A stretch of 64,000 nucleotides of DNA from contig NZ_PQGA01000015.1 of assembly GCF_002917095.1 (NCBI RefSeq), positions 1 to 64,000 of the forward strand, given 5' to 3'. Both the position numbers and the translations under genes were made by a program. This DNA is from Paraburkholderia eburnea. Its GTDB lineage: Bacteria; Pseudomonadota; Gammaproteobacteria; Burkholderiales; Burkholderiaceae. The stretch's first letter is position 1. Each line of letters opens with the position of its first letter. Below the pieces are notes generated by a model. It made no database searches, was not told the origin of the DNA, and saw only the letters and a list, made by a program, of their open reading frames with translations. Shown here piece after piece: positions 43,894-52,664 of the stretch.

Positions 43894-44454
43894 ATGCAAT
43901 TCGAGTTTGCTTTCGCCGCGTCTTCGGCGGCTGCGGTTGCGCCATACCCCGTGTGGCTCTCCCGTGGTGTCGAAACGGGCAAGAATGCGACATCGATGAC
44001 CGTTGCGCTCCCGGAGAGAGCCGATATGCATTCCGGAAACGACGATGACAACGGCCACAAACGCCTTGGGGAAAGGCGTTTGAGCCACGTGTGCCTGAAG
44101 CAGGCGCACGCTGCCGAGCCGACCGGAACTGCAATCCTCTCCGTAGTCATGAAAACTGGCACGCATGTTGCGTATGACAACAGCGCCACGAAGCCCGCAG
44201 AAGCGGGTTTCGTAACGGACCCCAAAGTTGGGGCCGATGCTGCCGTAAAAGGTGGCACGGCTCGAACACGAGATCTGTCTGCCGGTTTGTCCGCAGTCCT
44301 GCGCGGCCCCACAGTGTCTACCGACGCTGTGTCCGCGAGTGCCGCGGGCCGCCTGGAAGAGGGAGTCATGAAGGGAGTCATGACGCAAGGCGCAGATGTA
44401 GCCGGCCGCGAGGCTCGCTACACGCGCGTCGCAGCGAATGTGACAGGTAGTTGA
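43894..44454 (+). CDS. Unrecognised 186-residue protein (or structured RNA) before livH
   Basis: The frame starts at ATG 43894, with AGGAGA eight bases upstream, and ends five bases before a strong terminator. The product opens MQFEFAFAASSAAAVAPYPV and has no family I recognise; it is rich in Ala, Val, Thr and Gly, with no clear membrane segment. By hand count, about 64% of third positions are G or C, clearly lower than neighbouring genes, and the RNA contains several strong hairpins (44058-44082, 44188-44213). It may be a real but poorly conserved gene, a leader of the liv operon, or a structured RNA. Function unknown. Confidence 0.5.
   Translation: MQFEFAFAASSAAAVAPYPVWLSRGVETGKNATSMTVALPERADMHSGNDDDNGHKRLGERRLSHVCLKQAHAAEPTGTAILSVVMKTGTHVAYDNSATKPAEAGFVTDPKVGADAAVKGGTARTRDLSAGLSAVLRGPTVSTDAVSASAAGRLEEGVMKGVMTQGADVAGREARYTRVAANVTGS
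44058..44082 (+). repeat. Perfect 10-bp hairpin inside the unrecognised unit
   Basis: CAAACGCCTT and AAGGCGTTTG pair without mismatch around GGGGA. Such a stem is unusual inside an ordinary coding sequence. Confidence 0.7.
44188..44213 (+). repeat. 11-bp hairpin inside the unrecognised unit
   Basis: ACGAAGCCCGC and GCGGGTTTCGT pair with one G-U wobble around AGAA. It resembles a terminator stem but has no U-run. Confidence 0.7.
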
Positions 44455-44459
44455 ACCCG

Positions 44460-44491
44460 ACGGCACCGAACCATCCGACGGTGCCGTTTTT
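44460..44491 (+). terminator. Intrinsic terminator before livH
   Basis: ACGGCACCG and CGGTGCCGT form nine perfect pairs, followed by five T. It ends the unrecognised unit 174 bases before the livH start. Confidence 0.88.
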
Positions 44492-44664
44492 GCATCCGCC
44501 TCTGGCGAGCCTGCCGCTGCAACACAGCGGCAATGCGAACCGGGGTGGCCAACCGTTACCGGTCTTTTACTTCAGTACCCGAGAGTGTCGTTGCGGTTCC
44601 GTAAAACATCGCCCACCGGCCGATGACAAGCGCGAATCCGGTCGCACGGGCAAAGGAGCATTAA

Positions 44665-45615
44665 ATGGATATTTTCATCCAGCAGATCCTGAATGGGCTG
44701 GTGCTTGGCAGCATCTACGCCATCATCGCGCTGGGCTACACGATGGTGTACGGGATTCTGGGCATCATTAACTTCGCGCACGGCGACGTGCTGATGGTCG
44801 GCGCGATGGTTGCGCTGTCCGCGATCACGGTGCTGCAGAATCACTTCCCGGGCCTCGGGAACATCCCTACGCTGTGCATTGCGCTCGTGATCGCCGCGAT
44901 CGTGTGTGCGCTGGTCGGGTACACCATCGAAAAGGTCGCCTACCGGCCGCTGCGCCGCGCACCGCGCCTCGCACCGCTGATCACCGCCATCGGCGTGTCG
45001 ATCCTGCTGCAGACGCTCGCGATGCTGATCTGGGGCCGCAATCCGCTGCCCTTCCCGCAGCTCATCTCGACCGATCCGATCAACGTCATCAAGGCGACTG
45101 ATACCGGCGTCGGTGCGGTGATCTCGCCGACCGAAGTCGTCATCATCATCGTCGCGTTCGTCGTGATGGCCGGCCTCCTGCTGCTCGTGCACAAGACCAA
45201 GCTCGGCCGCGCCATGCGCGCGATCGCGGAGAACCCGAACAACGCCTCGCTGATGGGCGTGAATCCGAACTTCGTGATCTCGGCCACTTTCATGATCGGC
45301 TCGGCGCTCGCGGCGCTGGCTGGCGTGATGATCGCCTCGGAATACGGCAACGCGCACTTCTACATGGGCTTCATCCCCGGCATGAAGGCGTTCACCGCGG
45401 CGGTGCTGGGCGGTATCGGCAACCTCGGCGGCGCGATGGTCGGCGGCGTGGTGCTCGGTCTCATCGAGCAGCTGGGCGCGGGCTACATCGGCAATCTGAC
45501 CGGTGGGGTGTTCGGCAGTAACTATCAGGATGTCTTCGCATTCGTCGTGCTGATCGTCGTGCTCGTGTTCCGTCCGTCGGGGCTGCTGGGCGAACGTGTC
45601 GCGGACCGCGCATAA
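44665..45615 (+). CDS. livH: Branched-chain amino acid ABC transporter permease LivH
   Basis: This 316-residue inner-membrane protein has about eight hydrophobic segments and the LivH hallmarks: LNGLVLGSIYAIIALGYTMVYGILGIINFAHGDVLM at the start and GGIGNLGGAMVGGVVLGLIEQLGAGYI near the end. With LivM it forms the channel for leucine, isoleucine, valine or related amino acids. AAAGGAG precedes the ATG. It heads livHMGF; no binding protein gene (livJ/livK) is adjacent. Confidence 0.94.
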   Translation: MDIFIQQILNGLVLGSIYAIIALGYTMVYGILGIINFAHGDVLMVGAMVALSAITVLQNHFPGLGNIPTLCIALVIAAIVCALVGYTIEKVAYRPLRRAPRLAPLITAIGVSILLQTLAMLIWGRNPLPFPQLISTDPINVIKATDTGVGAVISPTEVVIIIVAFVVMAGLLLLVHKTKLGRAMRAIAENPNNASLMGVNPNFVISATFMIGSALAALAGVMIASEYGNAHFYMGFIPGMKAFTAAVLGGIGNLGGAMVGGVVLGLIEQLGAGYIGNLTGGVFGSNYQDVFAFVVLIVVLVFRPSGLLGERVADRA

Positions 45616-45630
45616 GAGGGGGTAGACAAC

Positions 45631-46800
45631 ATGACTTCCATTCAACCGATCGAGCCGTCGACGACGCTCATTCCCGAAAAGAACACGACGAAGACGCTCG
45701 CCGTGGGCATTCTCACCGCGGCCTTCGTGATCGCGCTGCCGATGGTGGTCGGCGCGACCGGCGGCAACTACTGGGTGCGCGTGCTCGACTTCGCGATGCT
45801 CTATGTGATGCTCGCACTGGGCCTGAACGTGGTGGTGGGCTTCGCCGGCCTGCTGGACCTGGGCTATATCGCGTTCTACGCGGTGGGCGCCTACGTGGCT
45901 GCGCTGCTGTCCTCGCCGCATCTGACGAGCCAGTTCGAGTGGATCGCGCACCTGTTCCCGAACGGTCTGCATGCACCGTTCTGGGTCATCATTCCGTGCG
46001 CGATGGCGTTGGCCGCCTTGTTCGGCGTGCTGCTCGGCGCACCGACGCTGCGTCTGCGCGGCGACTACCTGGCGATCGTGACGCTGGGCTTCGGGGAAAT
46101 CGTTCGTATCTTCATGAACAACCTCGACCGCCCGGTGAACATCACCAATGGTCCGAAGGGCATCACGGGCATCGATCCGCTGACGGTGGGCGGCTTCAAC
46201 CTCGCGCAGTCGCACACCTTCCTGGGCTTCACGTTCCCGTCGGTGTACATGTACTACTACGCGTTCGTGGTGTGCGCGCTGTTCGTGATCTGGGTCTGTA
46301 CGCGTCTGCAGCACTCGCGTATTGGCCGCGCATGGGCCGCGATCCGCGAAGACGAAATCGCCGCCAAGGCGATGGGCATCAACACGCGTAACGTCAAGCT
46401 GCTGGCCTTCGCAATGGGCGCGTCGTTCGGCGGCCTGTCGGGCGCGATGTTCGGCTCGTTCCAGGGCTTTGTCTCGCCGGAATCGTTCACGTTCTGGGAA
46501 TCGGTCGTGGTGCTCGCCTGCGTGGTGCTCGGCGGCATGGGCCATATTCCGGGCGTGATTCTGGGCGCGGTGCTGCTCGCCATCTTCCCCGAGTTCCTGC
46601 GCTCGACCATGGGTCCGCTGCAGAACGCGATCTTCGGTCACGAGATCGTCGATACGGAAGTCATTCGCCAGTTGCTCTACGGTCTCGCCATGGTCGTCAT
46701 CATGCTGTATCGCTCGGAAGGCCTCTGGCCCGCACCGAAGCACGAAGACAAGATCGCGAAGATCGCCAAACGCAGCAGCAAGAAGCCGGCGCGCGCTTAA
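45631..46800 (+). CDS. livM: Branched-chain amino acid ABC transporter permease LivM
   Basis: This 389-residue protein has about nine or ten hydrophobic segments. LivM-type marks are VGFAGLLDLGYIAFYAVGAY, TLRLRGDYLAIVTLGFGEIVR and AWAAIREDEIAAKAMGINTRNVKLLAFAMGASFGG. The C terminus is basic. It starts 15 bases after livH and partners it in the membrane. Confidence 0.94.
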   Translation: MTSIQPIEPSTTLIPEKNTTKTLAVGILTAAFVIALPMVVGATGGNYWVRVLDFAMLYVMLALGLNVVVGFAGLLDLGYIAFYAVGAYVAALLSSPHLTSQFEWIAHLFPNGLHAPFWVIIPCAMALAALFGVLLGAPTLRLRGDYLAIVTLGFGEIVRIFMNNLDRPVNITNGPKGITGIDPLTVGGFNLAQSHTFLGFTFPSVYMYYYAFVVCALFVIWVCTRLQHSRIGRAWAAIREDEIAAKAMGINTRNVKLLAFAMGASFGGLSGAMFGSFQGFVSPESFTFWESVVVLACVVLGGMGHIPGVILGAVLLAIFPEFLRSTMGPLQNAIFGHEIVDTEVIRQLLYGLAMVVIMLYRSEGLWPAPKHEDKIAKIAKRSSKKPARA

Positions 46801-46812
46801 GGGGGCCACACT

Positions 46813-47588
46813 ATGAGCAACAAGCAAATCCGCCTGTCCGTAAAGGGCGTGAACAAGCGCTTCGGCGGCCTGCAGGCGCTGTCCGATGTGGGCCTGCAGA
46901 TCGAGGAAGGCACCATTTATGGCCTGATCGGCCCGAACGGCGCCGGCAAGACCACGTTCTTCAACGTGATTACTGGCCTCTACACGCCGGATTCGGGCGA
47001 GTTCAAGCTCGACGGCGAAGCGTACACGCCGACCGCCGTGTACCAGGTCGCGAAGGCCGGCATTGCGCGCACCTTCCAGAACATTCGCCTGTTCGGCGGC
47101 ATGACGGCGCTCGAAAACGTGATGGTCGGCCGTCACGTGCGCACGAAGCACGGCTTGCTGGGCGCCGTGTTCCAGACGCCTTCGGAGCGCAAGGAAGAGC
47201 GCGAGATCAAGGAGCGCGCGATCGAACTGCTCGAATACGTGGGCATCGCGCAGTACGCGGACTACACCTCGCGCAATCTCTCCTACGGCCACCAGCGCCG
47301 TCTGGAAATCGCACGGGCGCTTGCGACCGATCCGAAGCTGCTCGCGCTCGACGAGCCGGCGGCGGGCATGAACGCGACCGAGAAGGTCGAACTCACGCGC
47401 CTGCTCGACAAGATCCGCGCCGATGGCAAGACCATTCTGCTGATCGAGCACGACGTGAAACTGGTGATGGGCCTGTGCAACCGCATGACAGTGCTCGACT
47501 ACGGCAAGGTGATCGCCGAGGGTCTGCCGCAGGACGTGCAGAAGGACCCGAAGGTGATCGAGGCATATCTGGGCGCAGGAGTTCACTG

Positions 47589-47589
<1 letters not shown>
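46813..47589 (+). CDS. livG: Branched-chain amino acid ABC transporter ATP-binding protein LivG
   Basis: This 258-residue ATPase has Walker A GPNGAGKTT, signature LSYGHQRRLEIARAL, Walker B LLALDEPAAGMN and switch His in LIEHDVKLVMGLC. The LivG-specific NIRLFGGMTALENVMVG stretch is present. Its stop overlaps the livF start by one base (TGATG). Confidence 0.95.
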
Positions 47590-48305
<716 letters not shown>

Positions 48306-48336
48306 CTGAAGGCGGTCTTCTCGACCGCCAAAGTAC

Positions 48337-48371
48337 AAAAGCCGCATGGGCGTGATGCCCATGCGGCTTTT
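48337..48371. terminator. Bidirectional intrinsic terminator between livF and the GNAT gene
   Basis: AAAAGCCGCATGGGC and GCCCATGCGGCTTTT form 15 perfect pairs around GTGAT, with T-runs on both strands. It separates the convergent liv operon and argD-GNAT unit. Confidence 0.95.
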
Positions 48372-48398
48372 TTCATGGCAAAAAGCGCTTGAAGCGTG

Positions 48399-48869
48399 TC
48401 AGGCAATCGCTTCGGGTTCCTGCACACCGAGCCGCTTGCCCAGACTCACGACGGCGTCCGCGCGATAACCCAGCGCGTCGTAGAACGCGATCACCTCGGG
48501 TTTATCGGCGAGTACCTGCAGATTGAGCTTGAGGCAGCCCATGGCCGCGAGCGCGCTTTCGGCATGGCGCACGAGCCGCGTGCCGATGCCCAGACGCCGC
48601 GCCTCGGGCGCGACGGCCAGCGAGTAGAGCCAGCCGCGATGCCCGTCGTAACCCGTCATCGCCGTGCCGACGATCGCGCCATCCTCGCCACGCGTCGCGA
48701 CAAAGAACAATTCCGGCTGCGTGCCGAGTTTGTTCGCGATCGACAGACGCGGGTCGCGGTGCGGCCGGGTCGGGTCGCCGTACTCGGGGAAGGCCTGAAG
48801 CCAGAGCGCGAGCACGGCTTCGGTATCGGCCTCATCGAATGCGCGGATCGTGATCGAGGCTGCGGACAT
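48399..48869 (-). CDS. GNAT-family N-acetyltransferase (YpeA-like)
   Basis: This protein of about 156 residues has the acetyl-CoA loop LAVAPEARRLGIGTRLVRHAESAL followed by LNLQVLADKPEVIAFYDALGY. It resembles the YpeA group, whose substrate is not known. ATG 48869 is preferred because GGAG stands seven bases upstream; ATG 48881 is in frame too. It follows argD by a few bases and is likely cotranscribed with it. Confidence 0.85.
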   Translation of the reverse strand: MSAASITIRAFDEADTEAVLALWLQAFPEYGDPTRPHRDPRLSIANKLGTQPELFFVATRGEDGAIVGTAMTGYDGHRGWLYSLAVAPEARRLGIGTRLVRHAESALAAMGCLKLNLQVLADKPEVIAFYDALGYRADAVVSLGKRLGVQEPEAIA

Positions 48870-48885
48870 CGCGTGCTCCATGCGC

Positions 48886-50070
48886 TTACAGCGAGTCGAG
48901 GATGTTGCGCAGCATCGCCATCATCTGGTCGATTTCCTCGTTCGTGACGTTCAGCGCGGGCATGAAGCGCAGCAGGTTCGGGCGCGCCGCGTTCAGCAGC
49001 AGGCCGTCGGGCTGCATGACGCGCGCTTTTTCGACGATTTCCGGGCCGATGTCCTTGCCGAGCATCAGCGCGCGCAGCAGACCTTCGCCGCGCTCGCCCT
49101 GGAAGCCGCGTTCCGCCGACAGTTCCAGCAGCTTTTCGCGCAGGTATTCGCCGCGTGCGCGCACGCCTTCGAGGAAGCCCGGCGCGACCAGTTGCGAGAT
49201 CACCGAGTAGCCCACCGCCGTCATCAGCGGGTTGCCGTTGTAGGTGCCGCCCTGATCGCCCGCTTCGAACACGCAGACTTCCTTCTTCGCGCACAGCGCC
49301 GCGAGCGGCACGCCGCCGCCGATGCCCTTGCCGAGCGTCATGATGTCCGGTTCGATGCCCGAGAGTTCGTAGGCGAACAGGGTGCCCGCGCGGCCGCAAC
49401 CGGTCTGCACTTCATCGACGATCAGCAGGATGCCGTGCTTTTGCGTGAGCGCGCGCAGTTGCTGCATGAATTCGCGCGTGGCGGGAATCACGCCGCCTTC
49501 GCCCTGGATCGGTTCGAGCATCACGGCGACGGTCTTGCCGGTGATGAGCTTTTCCACCGACGCGATGTCGTTCAGATCGGCCTTCGGAAAGCCCGGCACT
49601 TGCGGCGCGTAGATCGTGTCCCAGCCCGGCTTGCCGCTCGCCGACATCGTCGCGAGCGTGCGGCCGTGGAAGCTGTGGTCGAACGTGATGATCTCGAACG
49701 CGCCGTCGCGATGCTTCCTGCCCCACTTGCGGGCGAGCTTGATCGCACCTTCGTTGGCCTCGGCGCCGCTGTTGGCGAAGAACACCTTGTCGAAGCAGCT
49801 ATGTTCGGTGAGCAAACCGGCGAGCTTCGCCATCGGCTCGTTATAGAAGGCCGGCGACGGATTGATGAGCAGGCGCGCCTGCTTTTCCAGTGCCTCGATC
49901 ATGCCTTCGTTGCTGTGGCCGAGGCTGTTGACGGCCCAACCCTGGATGAAGTCGAGATAGCGCTTGCCTTCGTTGTCGTAGAGCCACGACCCCTTGCCAT
50001 GCGTGAAAACGATTTCGGGCCGATTGGTGATGTACATCAGCGACTCGATCGGGTACTCGGAAAAATTCAT
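48886..50070 (-). CDS. argD: Acetylornithine aminotransferase
   Basis: This 394-residue PLP enzyme converts N-acetylglutamate semialdehyde to N-acetylornithine in arginine synthesis. It has FFANSGAEANEGAIKLARKW, the HSFHGRTLATMSASGKP stretch, EPIQGEGGVIPA, IVDEVQTGCGRAG and MTLGKGIGGGVPLAAL with the PLP-binding Lys. ATG 50070 follows ACGGAG. Specificity among ornithine-type class III aminotransferases is from overall resemblance. It lies after a terminator and a possible Arg leader peptide (50132-50321), with no obvious promoter between the terminator and the gene, so readthrough probably feeds it. Confidence 0.85.
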   Translation of the reverse strand: MNFSEYPIESLMYITNRPEIVFTHGKGSWLYDNEGKRYLDFIQGWAVNSLGHSNEGMIEALEKQARLLINPSPAFYNEPMAKLAGLLTEHSCFDKVFFANSGAEANEGAIKLARKWGRKHRDGAFEIITFDHSFHGRTLATMSASGKPGWDTIYAPQVPGFPKADLNDIASVEKLITGKTVAVMLEPIQGEGGVIPATREFMQQLRALTQKHGILLIVDEVQTGCGRAGTLFAYELSGIEPDIMTLGKGIGGGVPLAALCAKKEVCVFEAGDQGGTYNGNPLMTAVGYSVISQLVAPGFLEGVRARGEYLREKLLELSAERGFQGERGEGLLRALMLGKDIGPEIVEKARVMQPDGLLLNAARPNLLRFMPALNVTNEEIDQMMAMLRNILDSL

Positions 50071-50131
50071 GGCAACGGCTCCGTGCCGGGATGGCAAAAA
50101 AAGTTGAAAACGAGGTGAACAGTTACGGCAG

Positions 50132-50164
50132 AAAAACAAAAAGCCACGGACTGGCCGTGGCTTT
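50132..50164 (-). terminator. Intrinsic terminator in the argD leader (possible attenuator)
   Basis: Minus-strand RNA has arms AAAGCCACGG and CCGUGGCUUU (10 pairs, loop CCAGU) followed by UUGUUUUU. It stands 62 bases before the argD start codon, that is, ahead of the gene rather than behind it. It could alternatively end the upstream reductase transcript. Confidence 0.9.
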
Positions 50165-50233
50165 CGTGATTCGAACTTCCTGTGCGTGGGGGGCGAAACC
50201 CCCGTGCAACGCGCGTCCGCGACTAGCCAGGCC
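50153..50233 (-). promoter_or_regulatory. Candidate antiterminator pairing in the argD leader
   Basis: GGCCUGGCU (50225-50233), directly after the leader-peptide stop codon, can pair with AGCCACGGCC (50153-50162), which includes the 5' arm of the terminator, giving nine pairs with one bulged C. The same segment can also fold back on the leader: GCCC pairs with GGGC around ACCUUUA, within an outer GUCCG/CGGAC stem (50266-50270 with 50215-50219). These structures exclude each other in the way a classical attenuator requires. Confidence 0.5.
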
Positions 50234-50284
50234 CTAAAGGTGGGGCGAGCGGCGACGTCGGGTAGCGGACAGGATGCGATTCAT
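50234..50284 (-). CDS. Possible Arg-rich leader peptide upstream of argD
   Basis: The 16-codon frame reads MNRILSATRRRRSPHL and ends in TAG. Codons 9-12 are CGA CGT CGC CGC, four Arg in a row, with a further Arg at position 3. A ribosome stalled there would cover the 5' half of the leader hairpin and free GGCCUGGCU to form the antiterminator; a ribosome reaching the stop codon would cover that segment and let the terminator form. There is no Shine-Dalgarno; the predicted start site of transcription is within a base or two of the ATG, so translation might be leaderless. Arg runs are common by chance in GC-rich DNA, so confidence is moderate. Confidence 0.45.
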   Translation of the reverse strand: MNRILSATRRRRSPHL

Positions 50285-50291
50285 GGGCGCA

Positions 50292-50321
50292 AGAATACGA
50301 CAAGCGGATCGGCGATGTAAA
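50292..50321 (-). promoter_or_regulatory. Candidate promoter of the argD leader
   Basis: Minus strand: -35 TTTACA (50316-50321), 18-base spacer, -10 TATTCT (50292-50297). It lies between the reductase stop and the leader peptide. Confidence 0.5.
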
Positions 50322-50390
50322 CCGTCAATGTGCAGACCGACGAAGAAATTTTCATGACGGCCGGTCTGCCATCGCGCCACAGGCGTTCCT

Positions 50391-51422
50391 TTAAACCGGG
50401 TTCGCGAGGTCCGCTGCGCTCGTGAACGAGTCCGCGTAGAACTCGTCTTCGGGCAGGCCGTGGTGCTGCGTGAAGTCGCGCTGGGCCGACTCCACCATCA
50501 CCGGCGCGCCGCACGCGTAGACCTGGTAGCCCGACAGATCGGGCAGATCCTCGGTCACCGCGCGATGCACGAAGCCCGTGCGGCCGGTCCAGGCGTCCTC
50601 GGCGGCGGGTTCGGAGAGCACCGGCACGAAGCGGAAGTTCGGGATGTCCTTCGCCCATTGTTCGGCGAGATCCATCAGGTACAGGTCCTTCTTCTGGCGC
50701 GCGCCCCAGTAGAGCGTCATCGGACGGTTCAGGTTCTTGTGAACCGCGTGCTCGACGATCGCCTTGAGCGGCGCGAAACCGGTGCCCGAGGCGAGCAGCA
50801 CGATGGGCTTGTCCGAATCCTCACGCAGGAAGAAGGTGCCGAGCGGCGCCTCGAAGCGCAGGATGTCGCGCTCCTTCATCTGCGTGAAGACGTGATCGGT
50901 GAAGCGGCCGCCGGGCATGTGGCGGATATGCAGCTCGATCGGGCCTTCCTCGTGCGGGGCGCTGGCCATCGAGTAGCAGCGGCGCGTGCCGTCCTTGAGG
51001 ATGAATTCGAGGTACTGCCCGGCGAGGTATTGCAGACGCTCGTTGGCGGGCAACTGCAGCTTGAGGACGACGACGTCGTCGGCGCGGCGCTCGATGGCGG
51101 CAATGCGGGTAGGGAGCTTGCGCACCTGCATGTCGCCGACGCCCGCGACTTCGCGAATGTCGATTTCGAGGTCGGTTTGCGCCGTCGCGCAGCACAGGAG
51201 CGCCATGCCGCGCGTTCTTTCGTCGTTCGACAGCGCCGAGGCCGCGTGGGCGCGCTGCTCGACTTCACCGGCGCAGACCGTGCCCTTGCACGAACCGCAT
51301 GCGCCGTTCTTGCAGCCGTAGGGAATGCCGACGCCCTGACGCAGGGCCGCGTTGAGAACGGTTTCGTCGGGCTCGACCTGGAATTGCCGGCCACTTTGCT
51401 TAAGCGTTACGTTGAAAGCCAT
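50391..51422 (-). CDS. Ferredoxin-type [2Fe-2S] / FAD oxidoreductase (CDP-6-deoxy-glucoseen reductase-like)
   Basis: This 343-residue reductase has an N-terminal plant-type ferredoxin domain with cluster Cys in PYGCKNGACGSCKG and LLCCATAQTD, an FAD-binding barrel with RCYSMASAP, and an NAD-binding domain with LASGTGFAPLKAIVEHA and VYACGAPVMVESAQRDF. It passes electrons from NAD(P)H to an unknown partner. Burkholderia homologues are often named after the CDP-6-deoxy-delta-3,4-glucoseen reductase, but no sugar genes are nearby, so the real partner is unknown. Confidence 0.88.
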   Translation of the reverse strand: MAFNVTLKQSGRQFQVEPDETVLNAALRQGVGIPYGCKNGACGSCKGTVCAGEVEQRAHAASALSNDERTRGMALLCCATAQTDLEIDIREVAGVGDMQVRKLPTRIAAIERRADDVVVLKLQLPANERLQYLAGQYLEFILKDGTRRCYSMASAPHEEGPIELHIRHMPGGRFTDHVFTQMKERDILRFEAPLGTFFLREDSDKPIVLLASGTGFAPLKAIVEHAVHKNLNRPMTLYWGARQKKDLYLMDLAEQWAKDIPNFRFVPVLSEPAAEDAWTGRTGFVHRAVTEDLPDLSGYQVYACGAPVMVESAQRDFTQHHGLPEDEFYADSFTSAADLANPV

Positions 51423-51517
51423 ATTCGAAAAAGCGTAAGTCTGTCATTCGAGGGGGAACCGGTCTGAGCCGGTTCGGGCCGTCGCCGGTCGGCGCCGGCG
51501 GCTAAAATGGGTCCACC

Positions 51518-52621
51518 ATGATTGCCACACGAACCTTGCGCCGCGCGCGCATCCTTATCGTCGGTTGCGGCGACGTCGGCTTGCGCTGCGTCGCCCAGTT
51601 GCAGACGCGCCGTTCGCGCCCGCGCGTGTTCGCGCTGACGCGTCGTGCGGAGCGCGTCGATCTGTTGCGTGCCGCCGGCGCCGTGCCCGTGCTGGGCGAC
51701 CTCGACCAGCGCGCGCGCTTGACGCGGCTGGCGGGCCTCGCCGGCACGGTGCTGCACCTCGCGCCGCCGCAGAAAGACGGCGACGACGACCTGCGCACCC
51801 GCCGCCTGATCGCCGCGCTCAAAACACGCCGGCAACCGGCGGCGCGAATTCCGAAAACGGGGCGGGGCGGCCTTGCGAGCCGCCTGCTCCGGCGTGCATC
51901 CGGCCAGGGATCCGACACCGCAGCGCACCCGGCATCGCGACCTTTTTCGGCGCCAAAATCATCCGCTATTGTACCCGAGCGCATCTGGCGGACCCGTCGC
52001 GCCCACCCGCTCGCCGCTGTGCGTCCGACGCTCGTGTATGCGAGCACTACGGGGGTCTACGGCGACTGCGGCGGCGCGCGAATCGACGAAACGCGCACGC
52101 CGCGCGCCGCCAACGGACGCGCAAAACGCCGTGTGGCGGCGGAGCGCCAACTGCGGCGCGCCACGGCGCGCGGCGCGCTCAAGGCGACCATTGCCCGCAT
52201 TCCCGGCATCTACGCGGCCAACCGCCTGCCGCTCGCGCGGCTCGAAAAGCGCACGCCCGCGCTCGCGGCCGGCGACGACGTCTACACGAGCCACATCCAC
52301 GCCGACGATCTCGCGGCGATCCTGCTGCGTCTGGCGACTCACGGCAAAGCGGCGCGCATCGTGCACGCGAGCGACGATAGCGAACTGAAAATGGGGGAGT
52401 ATTTCGACCGCGTGGCGGACGCTTTCGGACTTGCCCGCGCGCCGCGCGTGAGCCGCGCCCTGGCCGAGCGCGAACTCGACCCGGTGCTGCTGTCGTTCAT
52501 GCGGGAATCGCGGCGTCTGGACAACGGACGCCTGAAGCGCGAATTGGGCGTGCGCCTGCGTTATCCGGACGTGGAGGCGTTTTTACGGACTTCCGCGCGC
52601 TCGCTGCCGCCGCGCCCGTAA
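51518..52621 (+). CDS. NAD-dependent epimerase/dehydratase-like protein (YeeZ type) with an inserted segment
   Basis: This 367-residue protein begins with the dinucleotide-binding motif ILIVGCGDVGLRCVAQL and later has VYASTTGVYGDCGG, matching the short epimerase-like YeeZ family. Between about residues 105 and 170, where relatives pass directly from an Ala/Leu-rich helix to the VY(A/V)STTGVYGD strand, there is a basic low-complexity stretch. Its DNA (about 51830-52020) is locally less coding-like. The frame stays open, so it may be a fused insertion rather than a disruption. Substrate unknown. Confidence 0.75.
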   Translation: MIATRTLRRARILIVGCGDVGLRCVAQLQTRRSRPRVFALTRRAERVDLLRAAGAVPVLGDLDQRARLTRLAGLAGTVLHLAPPQKDGDDDLRTRRLIAALKTRRQPAARIPKTGRGGLASRLLRRASGQGSDTAAHPASRPFSAPKSSAIVPERIWRTRRAHPLAAVRPTLVYASTTGVYGDCGGARIDETRTPRAANGRAKRRVAAERQLRRATARGALKATIARIPGIYAANRLPLARLEKRTPALAAGDDVYTSHIHADDLAAILLRLATHGKAARIVHASDDSELKMGEYFDRVADAFGLARAPRVSRALAERELDPVLLSFMRESRRLDNGRLKRELGVRLRYPDVEAFLRTSARSLPPRP

Positions 52622-52664
52622 TCGCCAACGCGAGCGGGCGGGCGGCGCGGCGCAAGCGTGCCGT

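Noticed and set aside
43891..44466. Minus-strand 191-codon frame opposite the unit before livH
   Set aside because: It has no ribosome-binding site, and the promoter and terminator lie on the other strand.
43894..44491. tmRNA or RNase P RNA before livH
   Set aside because: No tag peptide frame, no tRNA-like end and no RNase P core motifs were found.
50132..50290. An abundant non-coding RNA such as 6S RNA upstream of argD
   Set aside because: The stretch has a promoter, stems and a terminator like an ncRNA, but the 5' and 3' ends do not pair to make the long closing stem of 6S, and the Arg-codon frame plus alternative pairings fit an attenuator better. Not fully excluded.
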